A stretch of 64,000 bases of DNA from Halobellus captivus (lineage in GTDB: Archaea > Halobacteriota > Halobacteria > Halobacteriales > Haloferacaceae). A model generated the notes under the pieces. The model worked only from the letters and a program-made list of their open reading frames with translations. It ran no database searches and had not been told where the DNA came from. Of the stretch, positions 42,385-50,269 are shown piece by piece. A program made the position numbers and the translations under genes. The DNA is taken from the NCBI RefSeq assembly GCF_003697845.1, contig NZ_RDQE01000012.1, forward strand, positions 1-64,000, written 5' to 3'. Position 1 is the stretch's first letter, and each line of letters starts with the position of its first letter.

Positions 42385-42909
42385 TTAGACCGGGATCGCG
42401 TCTCGATCGGTCGCCCAATCGTACTGCTTTAGCGCCGCCTTCACGACCGGCAGCCGGTCGGCGAGATGTTCCCACTCGCTGGCGATCTCACGACGAGCGT
42501 CGGCTTCATCGGGATCGTTGACGTCGGCGATGCTCGCGAGGAGTTCGCTTGGCGACTCGACGCCGTACTCCGCTTCCCACTCCGCGATCCGTGCCTGTAT
42601 CGACTCCAGCGTGTCAGCAAGTTCCTCCCGGTCGTGCTCGCGTTGGAGGGTCGCGACTTCGTGATAGGTCGCCATCAATTGATCGACACAGTAGAGCGTC
42701 TGCCCGCCACGTTCAATCTTCTGTAACACGTTGTCCTCGACCAGTTGATCGAGGTACTTCCGGGCCGTCTTCGTGGTGGTTTCCGTCTCCTCAGCCACCC
42801 ACGATGCCGTTCTGGGCGTCCGAAGCGTTCGTGCGGCGGCACGAACCCGCTCACCCCGCGTCATCGACGGTACGTTCGGATCGTCGTCGTCATCGATCTC
42901 GTCGGACAT
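42385..42909 (-). CDS. HTH regulator/antitoxin (DUF7342-like)
   Basis: A 174-residue protein with start MSDEIDDDDDPNVPS at 42909. The winged helix is in RGERVRAAARTLRTPRTASW, VAEETETTTKTARKYLDQLV, NVLQKIERGGQTLYCVD (about 15-75), followed by a coiled coil (TYHEVATLQREHDREELADT, IQARIAEWEAEYGVESPSEL) and an acidic C-terminal part. A TATA-like AGAATATATATCC lies at 42930-42942, about 25 bp upstream of the start. Two-gene unit with the TumE-like gene. Confidence 0.75.
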   Translation of the reverse strand: MSDEIDDDDDPNVPSMTRGERVRAAARTLRTPRTASWVAEETETTTKTARKYLDQLVEDNVLQKIERGGQTLYCVDQLMATYHEVATLQREHDREELADTLESIQARIAEWEAEYGVESPSELLASIADVNDPDEADARREIASEWEHLADRLPVVKAALKQYDWATDRDAIPV

Positions 42910-42963
42910 GGACGCTACTACGTCCTGATAGAATATATATCCGAGGAATTGTAGATATATTAT

Positions 42964-43072
42964 CTGGGAGAGTGCGAATACGGTCCTCACGCCGAAGCGA
43001 TGTGAGCTCGTAGAGACGCTCCGGCAACGGGACGTCGAGTCGGTTCGAGGCCTCACACGGAAGCTCGGGTAA
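42964..43072 (+). pseudogene. Partial copy of the HTH gene at 41284-41649
   Basis: From TGGGAGAGTGCGAATACGGT onward about 105 bp repeat the central part of the HTH gene with few differences. The frame gives WESANTVLTPKRCELVETLR, then RDVESVRGLTRKLG and a stop. It lacks both ends and a start codon. It sits directly behind the promoter of the divergent HTH/TumE-like unit. Confidence 0.8.
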
Positions 43073-43236
43073 TCCCTATGAGTGATCTCCGAGGAGCAAC
43101 ACGTGGATGCGAACCGCCCTATGACGCCCCGGTGAATTACGGAGATTCAAGAAGCCTCGAGTTCCCGTAATGCCCTGACGTTCGCCGGAGAACACTTGAA
43201 CCAGCACGCCGAGAGGTACGTAAAGAGGTTCGAAAC

Positions 43237-43395
43237 ATGGCACGGGATCGGAAACCGATGACCGAGGCAGAACTCGAAGCGTTCGACGACGCGATGGACG
43301 AACAGGCCGAGGCGGTCCGCGAAGCGCTCGCGGAGGACCTCGGCGGGGATCCGGACGACTACCGGAAGCGTCCGATAGCCGACGGCGGCGACTGA
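43237..43395 (+). CDS. 52-residue acidic mini-protein, possible antitoxin, copy 1
   Basis: MARDRKPMTEAELEAFDDAM followed by an acidic helix, DLGGDPDDYRKRP and a short glycine-rich end. The all-helical, acidic makeup recalls orphan VapB/RelB-like antitoxins but I do not recognise a family. The gene has a near-identical second copy at 44673-44819. The conserved coding frame of both copies suggests that it is or was expressed. Confidence 0.55.
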   Translation: MARDRKPMTEAELEAFDDAMDEQAEAVREALAEDLGGDPDDYRKRPIADGGD

Positions 43396-43435
43396 TCGCT
43401 GACGCTCAATACGAGAGAATACGGCAGAGATCCGG

Positions 43436-43807
43436 TCATGATTCGTTCTCCACGCTCGGATGCGACTCGCCAGGGGCGTGTTCGTGCCACGACTCCCCGT
43501 CCTCCTCGCCGAGTCGATCGTTGAACAGGGTAGTCGCCCGCTCGTAGCCGCTGTAGCCGTCGAGTCGATCGGTGTCGTCGGTCACGGCCCAGTACGTCGC
43601 CTTGTGTTCGACGAGGTCGCGGTCCTTCAACCGCGAGAGTGCGGTGCTGACCGCGCCCTCGTCGATACCGATCCGGGAGGCGATCTCGCGCGCCTTGAAC
43701 GCGCGGTCCTCGTGAGCGGCGAGAAACCCGAGGACCCGATCCGGGACGGACAGTTCCTCGAGCTCGTCCTCGCTCGTGTTCTCGAACGTCTCTCGATCGA
43801 TCGACAT
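43436..43807 (-). CDS. MarR-type winged-helix protein, probable orphan antitoxin
   Basis: A 123-residue protein. Residues about 20-75 hold SVPDRVLGFLAAHEDRAFKA, REIASRIGIDEGAVSTALSR, LKDRDLVEHKATYWAVTDD, a winged helix common in haloarchaea. Relatives usually precede a PemK/MazF-type toxin gene. Here the downstream neighbour on this strand is missing: only 40 bp follow before the convergent 52-residue gene. Confidence 0.7.
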   Translation of the reverse strand: MSIDRETFENTSEDELEELSVPDRVLGFLAAHEDRAFKAREIASRIGIDEGAVSTALSRLKDRDLVEHKATYWAVTDDTDRLDGYSGYERATTLFNDRLGEEDGESWHEHAPGESHPSVENES

Positions 43808-43915
43808 CGTTGACTGACCGTACGTCGGCTACAGTGAAAAGTGATAGGACTGAAAGCTACGAAAGTTTTGAAGGTGCTGATACTTGAGACCCTCTCGCCG
43901 CAGTGGATCCCGGGG

Positions 43916-43950
43916 AGTCGTCGTCGAACGCCTCGTGTGCGCGAAGGTGA
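43916..43950 (+). repeat. Third copy of the 36-bp repeat
   Basis: Contains GTCGTCGTCGAACGCCTCG, matching the blocks at 40641-40676 and 41790-41825 with one or two differences. It lies in the 210-bp non-coding gap before the relBE-like pair. Confidence 0.7.
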
Positions 43951-44018
43951 GAGGCGAACGTCACTACCTACCGGTGAGAAACTGTTAAGACTGTTAGTCC
44001 TGTACGTCCGGATAACCG

Positions 44019-44213
44019 ATGTCGGCAGACAAACGCATCCCGGTGACGGAGGAAACGAGACGAGAGCTCCACGAGCTCAAAGAGCCCGGTCAGACGTACG
44101 ACGAACTCCTCCAGGAGCTCGCACGGCAGCGACGCCGACGGGACCTGGAGCGGCGCTTTCGAGAGTTGGAAGACGCGGACGGTGACGAGTTGACGTCCCT
44201 TTCGGATGTCTGA
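44019..44213 (+). CDS. RelB-like antitoxin
   Basis: A 64-residue protein: ADKRIPVTEETRRELHELKE, PGQTYDELLQELARQRRRRD and an acidic tail. The pattern of a short strand followed by two helices is that of small haloarchaeal ribbon-helix-helix antitoxins (DUF7557-like). The RelE-like gene overlaps its last 8 bases. Confidence 0.8.
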   Translation: MSADKRIPVTEETRRELHELKEPGQTYDELLQELARQRRRRDLERRFRELEDADGDELTSLSDV

Positions 44214-44499
44214 GTACGAGGTTCTACTGGGTGAACAGGCTCGAGAATTCCTCGTCGTCGCCGACGAGAAGACCGAGCGGATCTGTACGGAGAAACTGGG
44301 CTACTTGGCGGAGAACCCCTATCCGGGACGCGGCCGTGGAGACAAGGAGAAGCTCCCCATCGACGGTCGTCGTGACCGATACCGGATACACGTCTCTCGG
44401 ACCTACACGGCTATCTACACGGTCCTGGAAGACGAAAGCGAAGTGCGCGTACTGGAGATCGTCCCCATCGACGAAGCACACAAGCGCTACGGATTCTGA
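44206..44499 (+). CDS. RelE/ParE-family toxin
   Basis: A 97-residue toxin of the RelE fold: YEVLLGEQAREFLVVADEKT, YLAENPYPGRGRGDKEKLPI, GRRDRYRIHVSRTYTAIYTV and LEIVPIDEAHKRYGF. R-x-R-Y-R-I and the C-terminal EAHKRYGF (with Lys/Arg/Tyr) are the residues usually used for mRNA cleavage in RelE. It forms an intact pair with the overlapping antitoxin gene. Confidence 0.88.
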   Translation: MSEYEVLLGEQAREFLVVADEKTERICTEKLGYLAENPYPGRGRGDKEKLPIDGRRDRYRIHVSRTYTAIYTVLEDESEVRVLEIVPIDEAHKRYGF

Positions 44500-44672
44500 A
44501 CCCCGTCGGACGTTTACGTTCGATACTGTACCCGGTCGGATCGGGCGGTGACGCGCGGGATCATCGAAACGGGGGTGGTTCGACCACGACATGCTGGCTG
44601 TGGAGCCCGTACTCTGTGCCCCCGAGGGAGATCGAGCCGCCGCGTCGAGCGATCCATCAGGAGATTCGAAAC

Positions 44673-44819
44673 ATGGCACGGGATCGGAAACCGATGACCG
44701 AGGCAGAACTCGAAGCGTTCGAGGACGCGATGGACGAAGGGGCCGAGGCGGTCCGCGAAGCGCTCGCGGAGGACCTCGGCGGGGATCCGGACGACTACTC
44801 GTCCTCGAGCCGGTCGTAG
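44673..44819 (+). CDS. Second copy of the 52-residue mini-protein, different C-terminus
   Basis: The first 42 codons are nearly identical to the gene at 43237-43395. At DPDDY the sequence switches to SSSSRS and stops. The switch lies exactly where the 3' end of a convergent 56-codon gene (44795-44965) begins, so this is probably a duplicated fragment that landed on another gene's 3' end. The shared block also includes the CGAAAC just before the ATG. Confidence 0.5.
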   Translation: MARDRKPMTEAELEAFEDAMDEGAEAVREALAEDLGGDPDDYSSSSRS

Positions 44820-44965
44820 ATCTCGGCGTTGCGCCGTCCGTCGAGCGCTCCCGTCTCCGGGGCGATCTCGCGGCGCTCCTCGTCGATTTCGGCCGACCGG
44901 TACCGCTCGTAGGGGCGGCGAAGCTCGTCGTCGACCGGCTTCGAGGAGTCGGTGCTTGATACCAT
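44795..44965 (-). CDS. 56-residue charged protein of unknown function
   Basis: ATG at 44965, stop at 44795-44797. The product is helical and charged: KPVDDELRRPYERYRSAEID, EERREIAPETGALDGRRNAE, IYDRLEDE. I do not recognise it. The tail of a minus-strand frame at 41743-41790 (STERYRSAESDEKL) resembles its ERYRSAEIDEE part, so it may belong to a small family with relics nearby. Its 3' end overlaps the duplicated mini-gene on the other strand by 25 bp. Confidence 0.5.
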   Translation of the reverse strand: MVSSTDSSKPVDDELRRPYERYRSAEIDEERREIAPETGALDGRRNAEIYDRLEDE

Positions 44966-45051
44966 CGCCGTGGTCGATCCTTTCGTCGTGGCCGGTTAGG
45001 AATTCCGCCGGGAACGACGGTGAAACGCGAGCGGGACGGCGAACCGTTCGT

Positions 45052-45543
45052 TCACGATCCGTCGCCGACCGGCCCGTCCGTGTCGGAATCCGCGGCGCTG
45101 CCGTTCAGCGCCGGCGACGCCGAGAGCAACTCGGTCGCGTCCGCACGCGAGGGCCCGTCGCACGCGAACGTCAACTCCTCGTGGGCGATCGCCCGGTCCC
45201 ACTCGGCGTAGTCCGTCTCGGCGCGCTCGGCCGCGACGCCCGCGTCCGGCCACAGGACCACGTGGACGAGGGCGCTCTCCCCGTCGGGGGCGACGTACTC
45301 CGCGCCGGTCCCCTCCTCGGCAGCCGTCCCGTCGATCGCCAGCGCGGTCGGCCGGCTCCGCTCCCAGCCGTCGCCGGGTTCCGGGAGGGCCCGAACGGTT
45401 CGGAGGTCCGGATCGACGACCGGCGCGCTCGACCCGGACCCGTCCTCGCCGCCCGCGAGCGACTCCGCGACCACCCGCGCGCTGGCCGCCATCGCGCCGC
45501 CGACCGCGAGCACGCCGGCCGCCAGGACCCCTCGTCGGTTCAC
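45052..45543 (-). CDS. Secreted acidic protein with Tat-like signal
   Basis: A 163-residue protein with a GTG start at 45543. NRRGVLAAGVLAVGGAMAAS at the N-terminus is a twin-arginine-type signal without lipobox Cys. The mature part (DLRTVRALPEPGDGWERSRP, GAEYVAPDGESALVHVVLWP) is a small domain of unknown function. It precedes, on the same strand, nothing recognisable; the lipoprotein gene upstream (45627-46319) is only 83 bp away, so both may be co-transcribed. Confidence 0.65.
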   Translation of the reverse strand: MNRRGVLAAGVLAVGGAMAASARVVAESLAGGEDGSGSSAPVVDPDLRTVRALPEPGDGWERSRPTALAIDGTAAEEGTGAEYVAPDGESALVHVVLWPDAGVAAERAETDYAEWDRAIAHEELTFACDGPSRADATELLSASPALNGSAADSDTDGPVGDGS

Positions 45544-45626
45544 GTTACGTCCCTCCGGAACTCGACGGGCAAAAGGCCGTCGGGCAGGGAGGGTGTGGCC
45601 TTCGACCGTCCGCTCGCCCGGCCGTC

Positions 45627-46319
45627 TCAGTGCTCGACCGCTTCCATCAGCGATCCCAGCGTCTCCCCCTCCTCGACCGCCTCCGGATGGACGCCCACGA
45701 GCGCGAGCACGTCGTCGCCGTCCTCGACGGTCGCGACGTGGACGAGCGCCGGGACGGTTCCCTCGCCGTCGACGGGCGCGTCCCGGGGAACGTCGAACTC
45801 GATCTCGGTCGCGAACGTGGTCACCGTCGTCTCGGTCCCGAGGACCGTCCGCGTCTGTGTGCCGACCTCCTCGAGGTCGTCGACGTTCCCTCCTTCCACG
45901 CCGCCGGCCTCGCCGTCGCCGCCGTCGCCGCCACCGCCGCCACCGCCGAGGCCCCCCTCGAGCAGTCGCCGGAGCAGCTCGGCGTCGTCCGCGCGCACCA
46001 GCGGGTTGACGGACTGGCCCGCCACGGTCGGGTTCGGCGTGCTCGCGACCAGAAGCGACGACGCGCGCTCGGGGTTCTCGTAGCTCGCGACCCACGTCGT
46101 CGCCGACACCTCCCGCTCGATCCCGGCGACCTCGAGCGTCTGCTCGATCTCGAACGACTCCGGCTCCTCGCCCTCGTAGCCGGCCTCGGAGAGCGCCGCG
46201 TCCGGCACCCGCGCCGGCTCCGCGTCGAACTCGAAGCTCCCGTCGTCGCCCCCGAGACAGCCGGCGGCGGCGACCGCCCCCGACGCCGCGAGCGCCCCCA
46301 GCAGTCGTCTTCGGTACAT
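45627..46319 (-). CDS. Secreted lipoprotein (DUF6517-like)
   Basis: A 230-residue protein. Start MYRRRLLGALAASGAVAAAG at 46319 leads to the lipobox AAGC, with RR in the Tat position and Cys21 as lipid anchor. The mature part has strand-rich FEIEQTLEVAGIEREVSATT, TTWVASYENPERASSLLVAS and a polyglycine linker (GGLGGGGGGGDGGDGE, about residues 135-150). Such proteins recur in haloarchaea as DUF6517; function unknown. Confidence 0.8.
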   Translation of the reverse strand: MYRRRLLGALAASGAVAAAGCLGGDDGSFEFDAEPARVPDAALSEAGYEGEEPESFEIEQTLEVAGIEREVSATTWVASYENPERASSLLVASTPNPTVAGQSVNPLVRADDAELLRRLLEGGLGGGGGGGDGGDGEAGGVEGGNVDDLEEVGTQTRTVLGTETTVTTFATEIEFDVPRDAPVDGEGTVPALVHVATVEDGDDVLALVGVHPEAVEEGETLGSLMEAVEH

Positions 46320-46499
46320 ACCCGGGATACGCCGCGAGCCACCTTTAAATATGTCGGCGTGTGGCGGGCGAGATCGAGGAGGAGAGGAACCCTCCGGAAG
46401 GCGGAGCGTCCGCCCCGTCGCCGCCGAGTTCCCGACCGTCCGAGCGGATCCGTCCCGAAGGCACAAAGTTCACGTCACCCCGCCCGCGATGTGAGCCAA

Positions 46500-47267
46500 A
46501 TGGAACGACGAGGACAGATCGGCCTGCTGGAGGCGCTTCTCTTGGACGTCGTCCGGCTCCACGAGACCTGGATGGAGATCGTCTTCCCCAGACAGCTCGA
46601 TCCCAGCACGGTGCTCGGCAAGTGGAAGCCGGAGACCGCCCCCCAGACGGTCGGCTACTACCTCTGGGCGGTCCTCGGGGCCCCGCTCGTCGCGGTCGCG
46701 TACCCCCTGCTCCTCGTCGGGTTCGCCACCCGGTTTTACGCCGCGAAGCTCGACTCCGCGGTGACCCGGTTCGGTATCGCGGGCGCGGTGCTCGTCGCGA
46801 CCGTCGTCTGGGGCGCGCTCACCCTCGTCACCTACCTCCAACTGGCCACCGCGGACGTGATCGCGGTCGGCGCGGCCAGCGTCGTCGCGATCGTCTCCGC
46901 CGCGCTCGCCGCCGGCTTCTCGAAGGTCGGCGGCCGCTTCGTCAGCGTCCTGTTGGCGTATCCCTTCGCGATGACCGCGCTCTTCTTGCCGCCCGTCGTG
47001 GCCGCGCTCGTCACGCCGAGCCTCGAGGCGGTCATCCTCCCGCCGAGCTACGACCTCGCCGCCTGGATCCTCGACACGTTCCTCGCGGTCGGCGACGTCA
47101 ACGACACGCTCCGGAACGCCTTCGACCTCGAGACCTTCGGCGAGCAGTGGGGGCTCCCGGGACTGGGCTACGTCCTCATGTGGATCGGCATCTCCGTCCC
47201 GCTCGGCTGGTTCCTCGGCGCGCTCGTCGCGCTCGCGAACCTCGTCCGTCCGAAACCCGAAGAGTAA
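46500..47267 (+). CDS. Polytopic membrane protein of unknown function
   Basis: A 255-residue protein; start MERRGQIGLLEALLLDVVRL at 46500. About five hydrophobic segments: YLWAVLGAPLVAVAYPLLLV, FGIAGAVLVATVVWGALTLV, VIAVGAASVVAIVSAALAAG, LLAYPFAMTALFLPPVVAAL and YVLMWIGISVPLGWFLGALV. The N-terminal 55 residues are soluble with several Trp. No family recognised. Single gene. Confidence 0.7.
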   Translation: MERRGQIGLLEALLLDVVRLHETWMEIVFPRQLDPSTVLGKWKPETAPQTVGYYLWAVLGAPLVAVAYPLLLVGFATRFYAAKLDSAVTRFGIAGAVLVATVVWGALTLVTYLQLATADVIAVGAASVVAIVSAALAAGFSKVGGRFVSVLLAYPFAMTALFLPPVVAALVTPSLEAVILPPSYDLAAWILDTFLAVGDVNDTLRNAFDLETFGEQWGLPGLGYVLMWIGISVPLGWFLGALVALANLVRPKPEE

Positions 47268-47784
47268 CCGCCCACCTTTTTCTCGTCGGGTTCCCTCGCT
47301 CACTGCGCTCGCTTCGGGAACCACTCCTCGAAAAACCTGGAGGGAAAAAGCCGACGGCGAGGCGACAGCCGAGCCGTCGGTGAACCGCTCGCTTCGCTCG
47401 CGGATGCTCACTACAGACGAAGGAACGAACGATCTGTGGTGCGGTGGCGCGCCTGCGAGCGCCCGGAGGACGCGAGCAGCCCGCGAGGGACGCGGCGAGT
47501 GGTGCGAGGTGCGAGCGAAGCGAGCACCTCGACGAGCGAGCCGCGAGGCTGGGGAGGCGTGAGGTGCGGGGCGGTGCGGTTCGGGTGGGATTCAAAGGGG
47601 CAGTCGCGAGGACGAAGACGCGTGACGTAAGGACCGCAGGAGCGAACGTAGTGAGCGACGAGAACCGCAGCGAGCGCATCGAGTCCTCGCGGCTGGGGCT
47701 TTGGAGGTGCCCACCACCTAACCAACGATCCCGTTCCGATCGACCCGATCTCTCTCGAAACGATCGTTCTACAACCACTTTTCA
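47268..47784. repeat. Non-coding block rich in inverted repeats, probable dispersed element
   Basis: About 500 bp with no convincing gene, full of short complementary motifs: GGTTCCC at 47290 and GGGAACC at 47313, many alternations of GAGCGAAGCGAGC type, and near-repeats CGAGGCTGGGGAGG (47546) and CGCGGCTGGGGCTTTGGAGG (47688). Sequences of this kind (GTGGGATTCAAAGGGGCAG, ending CTGGGGCTTTGGAGGTGCCC) are, from my general familiarity, scattered through Halorubrum genomes. Apparent open frames on both strands have arginine/serine-rich compositions typical of non-coding GC-rich DNA. Confidence 0.55.
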
Positions 47785-47879
47785 GTGATCGGCTGTTTCG
47801 TGCCGTATCACACACAGAGATCGGACCTCACTGGAACCACGTCCCCCTCGTTAGCCATCGATCCGCACGCCATCGCTTC

Positions 47880-48443
47880 TCACTTTTCAGTATCGTACCG
47901 CTCCCGCGCCGTCTCGAATGCCGACTCCGCGCGCTCTCTCGTCCGCCGACCCTCCCGCTCGGCGATCGCCTCGGGATCCGGGCTCGCGTCGTCGTCGATC
48001 CGCGCGATGGAGCCGTGGACCTTCGCGTGACACCAGCGGCACAGCGCGACCGTGATCTCGTGGGGTCCGGCGTCGGGGCGGTCGTCAGTCCCCGAGACTC
48101 CCCCGTCGTCCGTCCCGTTCTCCCGTCCCGCGTACGAGAGGTGGTGCTCCTCCACGAGCGGCCGGGCGTCCTCGTGGGCCACTCGGACTTCCTCGAGCCC
48201 GCAGCGCGCACACTCGCGGCCGTCGGTCGTCGATCGGTAGTGCGGGCACGCCCGCCACTCGCCGTCGGGACCGACGTGACAGGCGTACCCGTCACGGCGT
48301 CGCTCGGCGGCGAACGCGGGGTCGTCGCCGGCTCGCGTCAACGCGAACCGACACCGCCCGTCGTCGGTGAGGTGATCACACACGCCCGCGACCGCGTACG
48401 GATCGTCGACGCCGACGGGGGATCCGTCCGGCGTCCGTTCCAT
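47880..48443 (-). CDS. Zinc-binding HNH-like protein (DUF7097-like)
   Basis: A 187-residue protein with start MERTPDGSPVGVDDPYAVAG at 48443. It has many Cys/His pairs: GVCDHLTDDGRCRF (about 20-33), ACHVGPDGEWRACPHYRS, ECARCGLEEVR (about 76-86), then EEHHLSYAGREN and ITVALCRWCHAKVHGSIAR (about 130-148). The late HH...C..CH..VH order is that of HNH endonucleases. DNA cleavage is not shown; a zinc-binding housekeeping role is equally possible. It is divergent from the AOR gene. Confidence 0.75.
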   Translation of the reverse strand: MERTPDGSPVGVDDPYAVAGVCDHLTDDGRCRFALTRAGDDPAFAAERRRDGYACHVGPDGEWRACPHYRSTTDGRECARCGLEEVRVAHEDARPLVEEHHLSYAGRENGTDDGGVSGTDDRPDAGPHEITVALCRWCHAKVHGSIARIDDDASPDPEAIAEREGRRTRERAESAFETARERYDTEK

Positions 48444-48589
48444 GCCCGTGGATGTGCGCGAGACTACTTCAAGTCGACGCGGACGGAGGACGCGGACGAG
48501 GATCGTCGGAACCGCCGCGCTCGCGGCGAGTACCGGAAAATCTGTACGGTTCCCGAGACTCCCTAACCCGTCGAGTGGTACACGTCCGC

Positions 48590-50263
48590 ATGAACCACGC
48601 GAAAGGCGACCTCCTGACCGTCGACGTCGGCGCCCGCGAGGCGGAGACGACGGATATCGACGAGGTGCTGGCCGCGTTCGTCGGCGGCCGCGGGGCGGCG
48701 ACGAAGCTCGCACACGACCGGATCCCGTTCGACGCGGACCCGTTCGGCCCCGAGAACCGCGTCTACCTCTCGTCGGGTCCGCTCCAGCACTCGCGGATGA
48801 GCTTCACCGGGCGGATGAACATGACCGGCCTCTCGCCGCTCACGGATGGACTATGCTCGACGAACGCCGGCGGCTACCTCTCGCGGAACTTCGTCGACAC
48901 CGGACACGGCGTCGTCGAGGTCACGGGCGCGAGCGACGAACTCCTCGCGGTCCACGTCCGTGACGGCGGCGTCGAGTTCGAGGAGGTCCCCGAACTCGCC
49001 GGCGCGGAGGTGCCGGAGGTGACCGAGGCGATGCGCGAACGGCACGGGCTCGAGAGCGAGCACCTCGCGACCGTGGGTCCGGCGGGGGAGAACCGCGTCC
49101 GGTTCGCCTGCGTGATGACCTCGGACAGCCGGGCGTTCGGTCGCGGCGGGATGGGGGCCGTCCTCGGCGCGAAGAACGTGAAGTGTCTCACCTTCGAGGG
49201 CGACTCGCCCGCCCGCGTCGACCTCCCCGAGGAGATCCAGTCGGAGATCCACGGCGAGGCGGCGACGGCGGACGACATCATGAAACGACAGGGAACGACC
49301 AACGGGACCGAGTTCATCAACGACGAGTTCGGGCTGCCGACCCGGTACTTCTCGGAGATGAGCTTCGAGGGCGTCGAGGGGATCGGCGGCGACGCCGTCG
49401 AGGAGAAGAAGTACGAGAAGGCGGCGTGTTCGATGTGCGCGTTCGCGTGCAAGCTCCCCACTCGCGACGAGGAGCGCGGCGTCGAGACGGAGGGACCGGA
49501 GTTCGAGACGGTGATGGCGTTCGGCAGCAACGCCGGCGTCGACGACGTCGTCGACGTGATGATCTCGAACGACCGCTGTGACGACCTCGGGATGGACACC
49601 ATCTCCGCCGGCGACACCGTGGCCGCGTACCTCGCGAGCGAGGACGAGTTCGGCAACGCGGAGCTGGTCCACGAGACGCTCGAGGACGTCGCCCGTCGGG
49701 AGGGGATCGGCGACACGCTCGCCGAGGGCGTCGCCCGTTGTCACGAGGAGCTCGGCGTCGAGAACTGGTCGGTGAAGGGGCTCGAGTTCGCCGCACACGA
49801 CGGCCGGGCGATCCACGGCCAGGGGCTCTCGTACGCGGTGGCGAACCGCGGGGCCGACCACATGTACTCGTCGTTCCTCAGCCTGGAGTACGACGGCGAG
49901 GTCGACCCGGAGGGGTTGGAGGGGAAACCCGAGCTGCTGATCGAGCGGGAGAACCGGCAGGTCGTCCGCGACTCGGGGATCTTCTGTGCGTTCGCGAGCG
50001 GCTACGTCGACGACGAGGCGAGGGCCGAACTCCTGGACGCCGACTTCGCGGACCTCCTCGCGATGGGCGACCGCGTGATCGAACTCGAGCGCCACTTCAA
50101 CAACCGCCGCGGGTTCGACCGCGAGGACGACCGGCTCCCCTACGACCTGCCGGGGTTCGAGGCGGCGCTCGACGAGTACTACGAGCTCCGCGGCTGGAAC
50201 CCGGACGGAACGGTTCCGGCCGGCCACGTCGGCGGAGGAGCCGGCGGCGTCGCCGACGACTGA
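48590..50263 (+). CDS. aor: Aldehyde ferredoxin oxidoreductase family protein
   Basis: A 557-residue tungsto-/molybdopterin enzyme. I use the ATG at 48590 (MNHAKGDLLTVDVGA). N-terminal domain motifs are GGRGAATKLAHDRI and GPLQHSRMSFTGRMNMTGLS with STNAGGYLSRN. The iron-sulfur cluster ligands are Cys280, Cys283 and Cys287 in ACSMCAFACKLP, with the fourth Cys likely in SGIFCAFASGY. It oxidises aldehydes to acids with ferredoxin. A MoaD/SAMP-like gene follows 6 bp later on the other strand, suggesting a cofactor link. Confidence 0.92.
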   Translation: MNHAKGDLLTVDVGAREAETTDIDEVLAAFVGGRGAATKLAHDRIPFDADPFGPENRVYLSSGPLQHSRMSFTGRMNMTGLSPLTDGLCSTNAGGYLSRNFVDTGHGVVEVTGASDELLAVHVRDGGVEFEEVPELAGAEVPEVTEAMRERHGLESEHLATVGPAGENRVRFACVMTSDSRAFGRGGMGAVLGAKNVKCLTFEGDSPARVDLPEEIQSEIHGEAATADDIMKRQGTTNGTEFINDEFGLPTRYFSEMSFEGVEGIGGDAVEEKKYEKAACSMCAFACKLPTRDEERGVETEGPEFETVMAFGSNAGVDDVVDVMISNDRCDDLGMDTISAGDTVAAYLASEDEFGNAELVHETLEDVARREGIGDTLAEGVARCHEELGVENWSVKGLEFAAHDGRAIHGQGLSYAVANRGADHMYSSFLSLEYDGEVDPEGLEGKPELLIERENRQVVRDSGIFCAFASGYVDDEARAELLDADFADLLAMGDRVIELERHFNNRRGFDREDDRLPYDLPGFEAALDEYYELRGWNPDGTVPAGHVGGGAGGVADD

Positions 50264-50269
50264 CGGAAT

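Noticed and set aside
47176-47778. Minus-strand open frame of 200 codons in the inverted-repeat block
   Set aside because: Composition is dominated by Arg, Ser and Pro with no domain; the block looks like a non-coding repeat.
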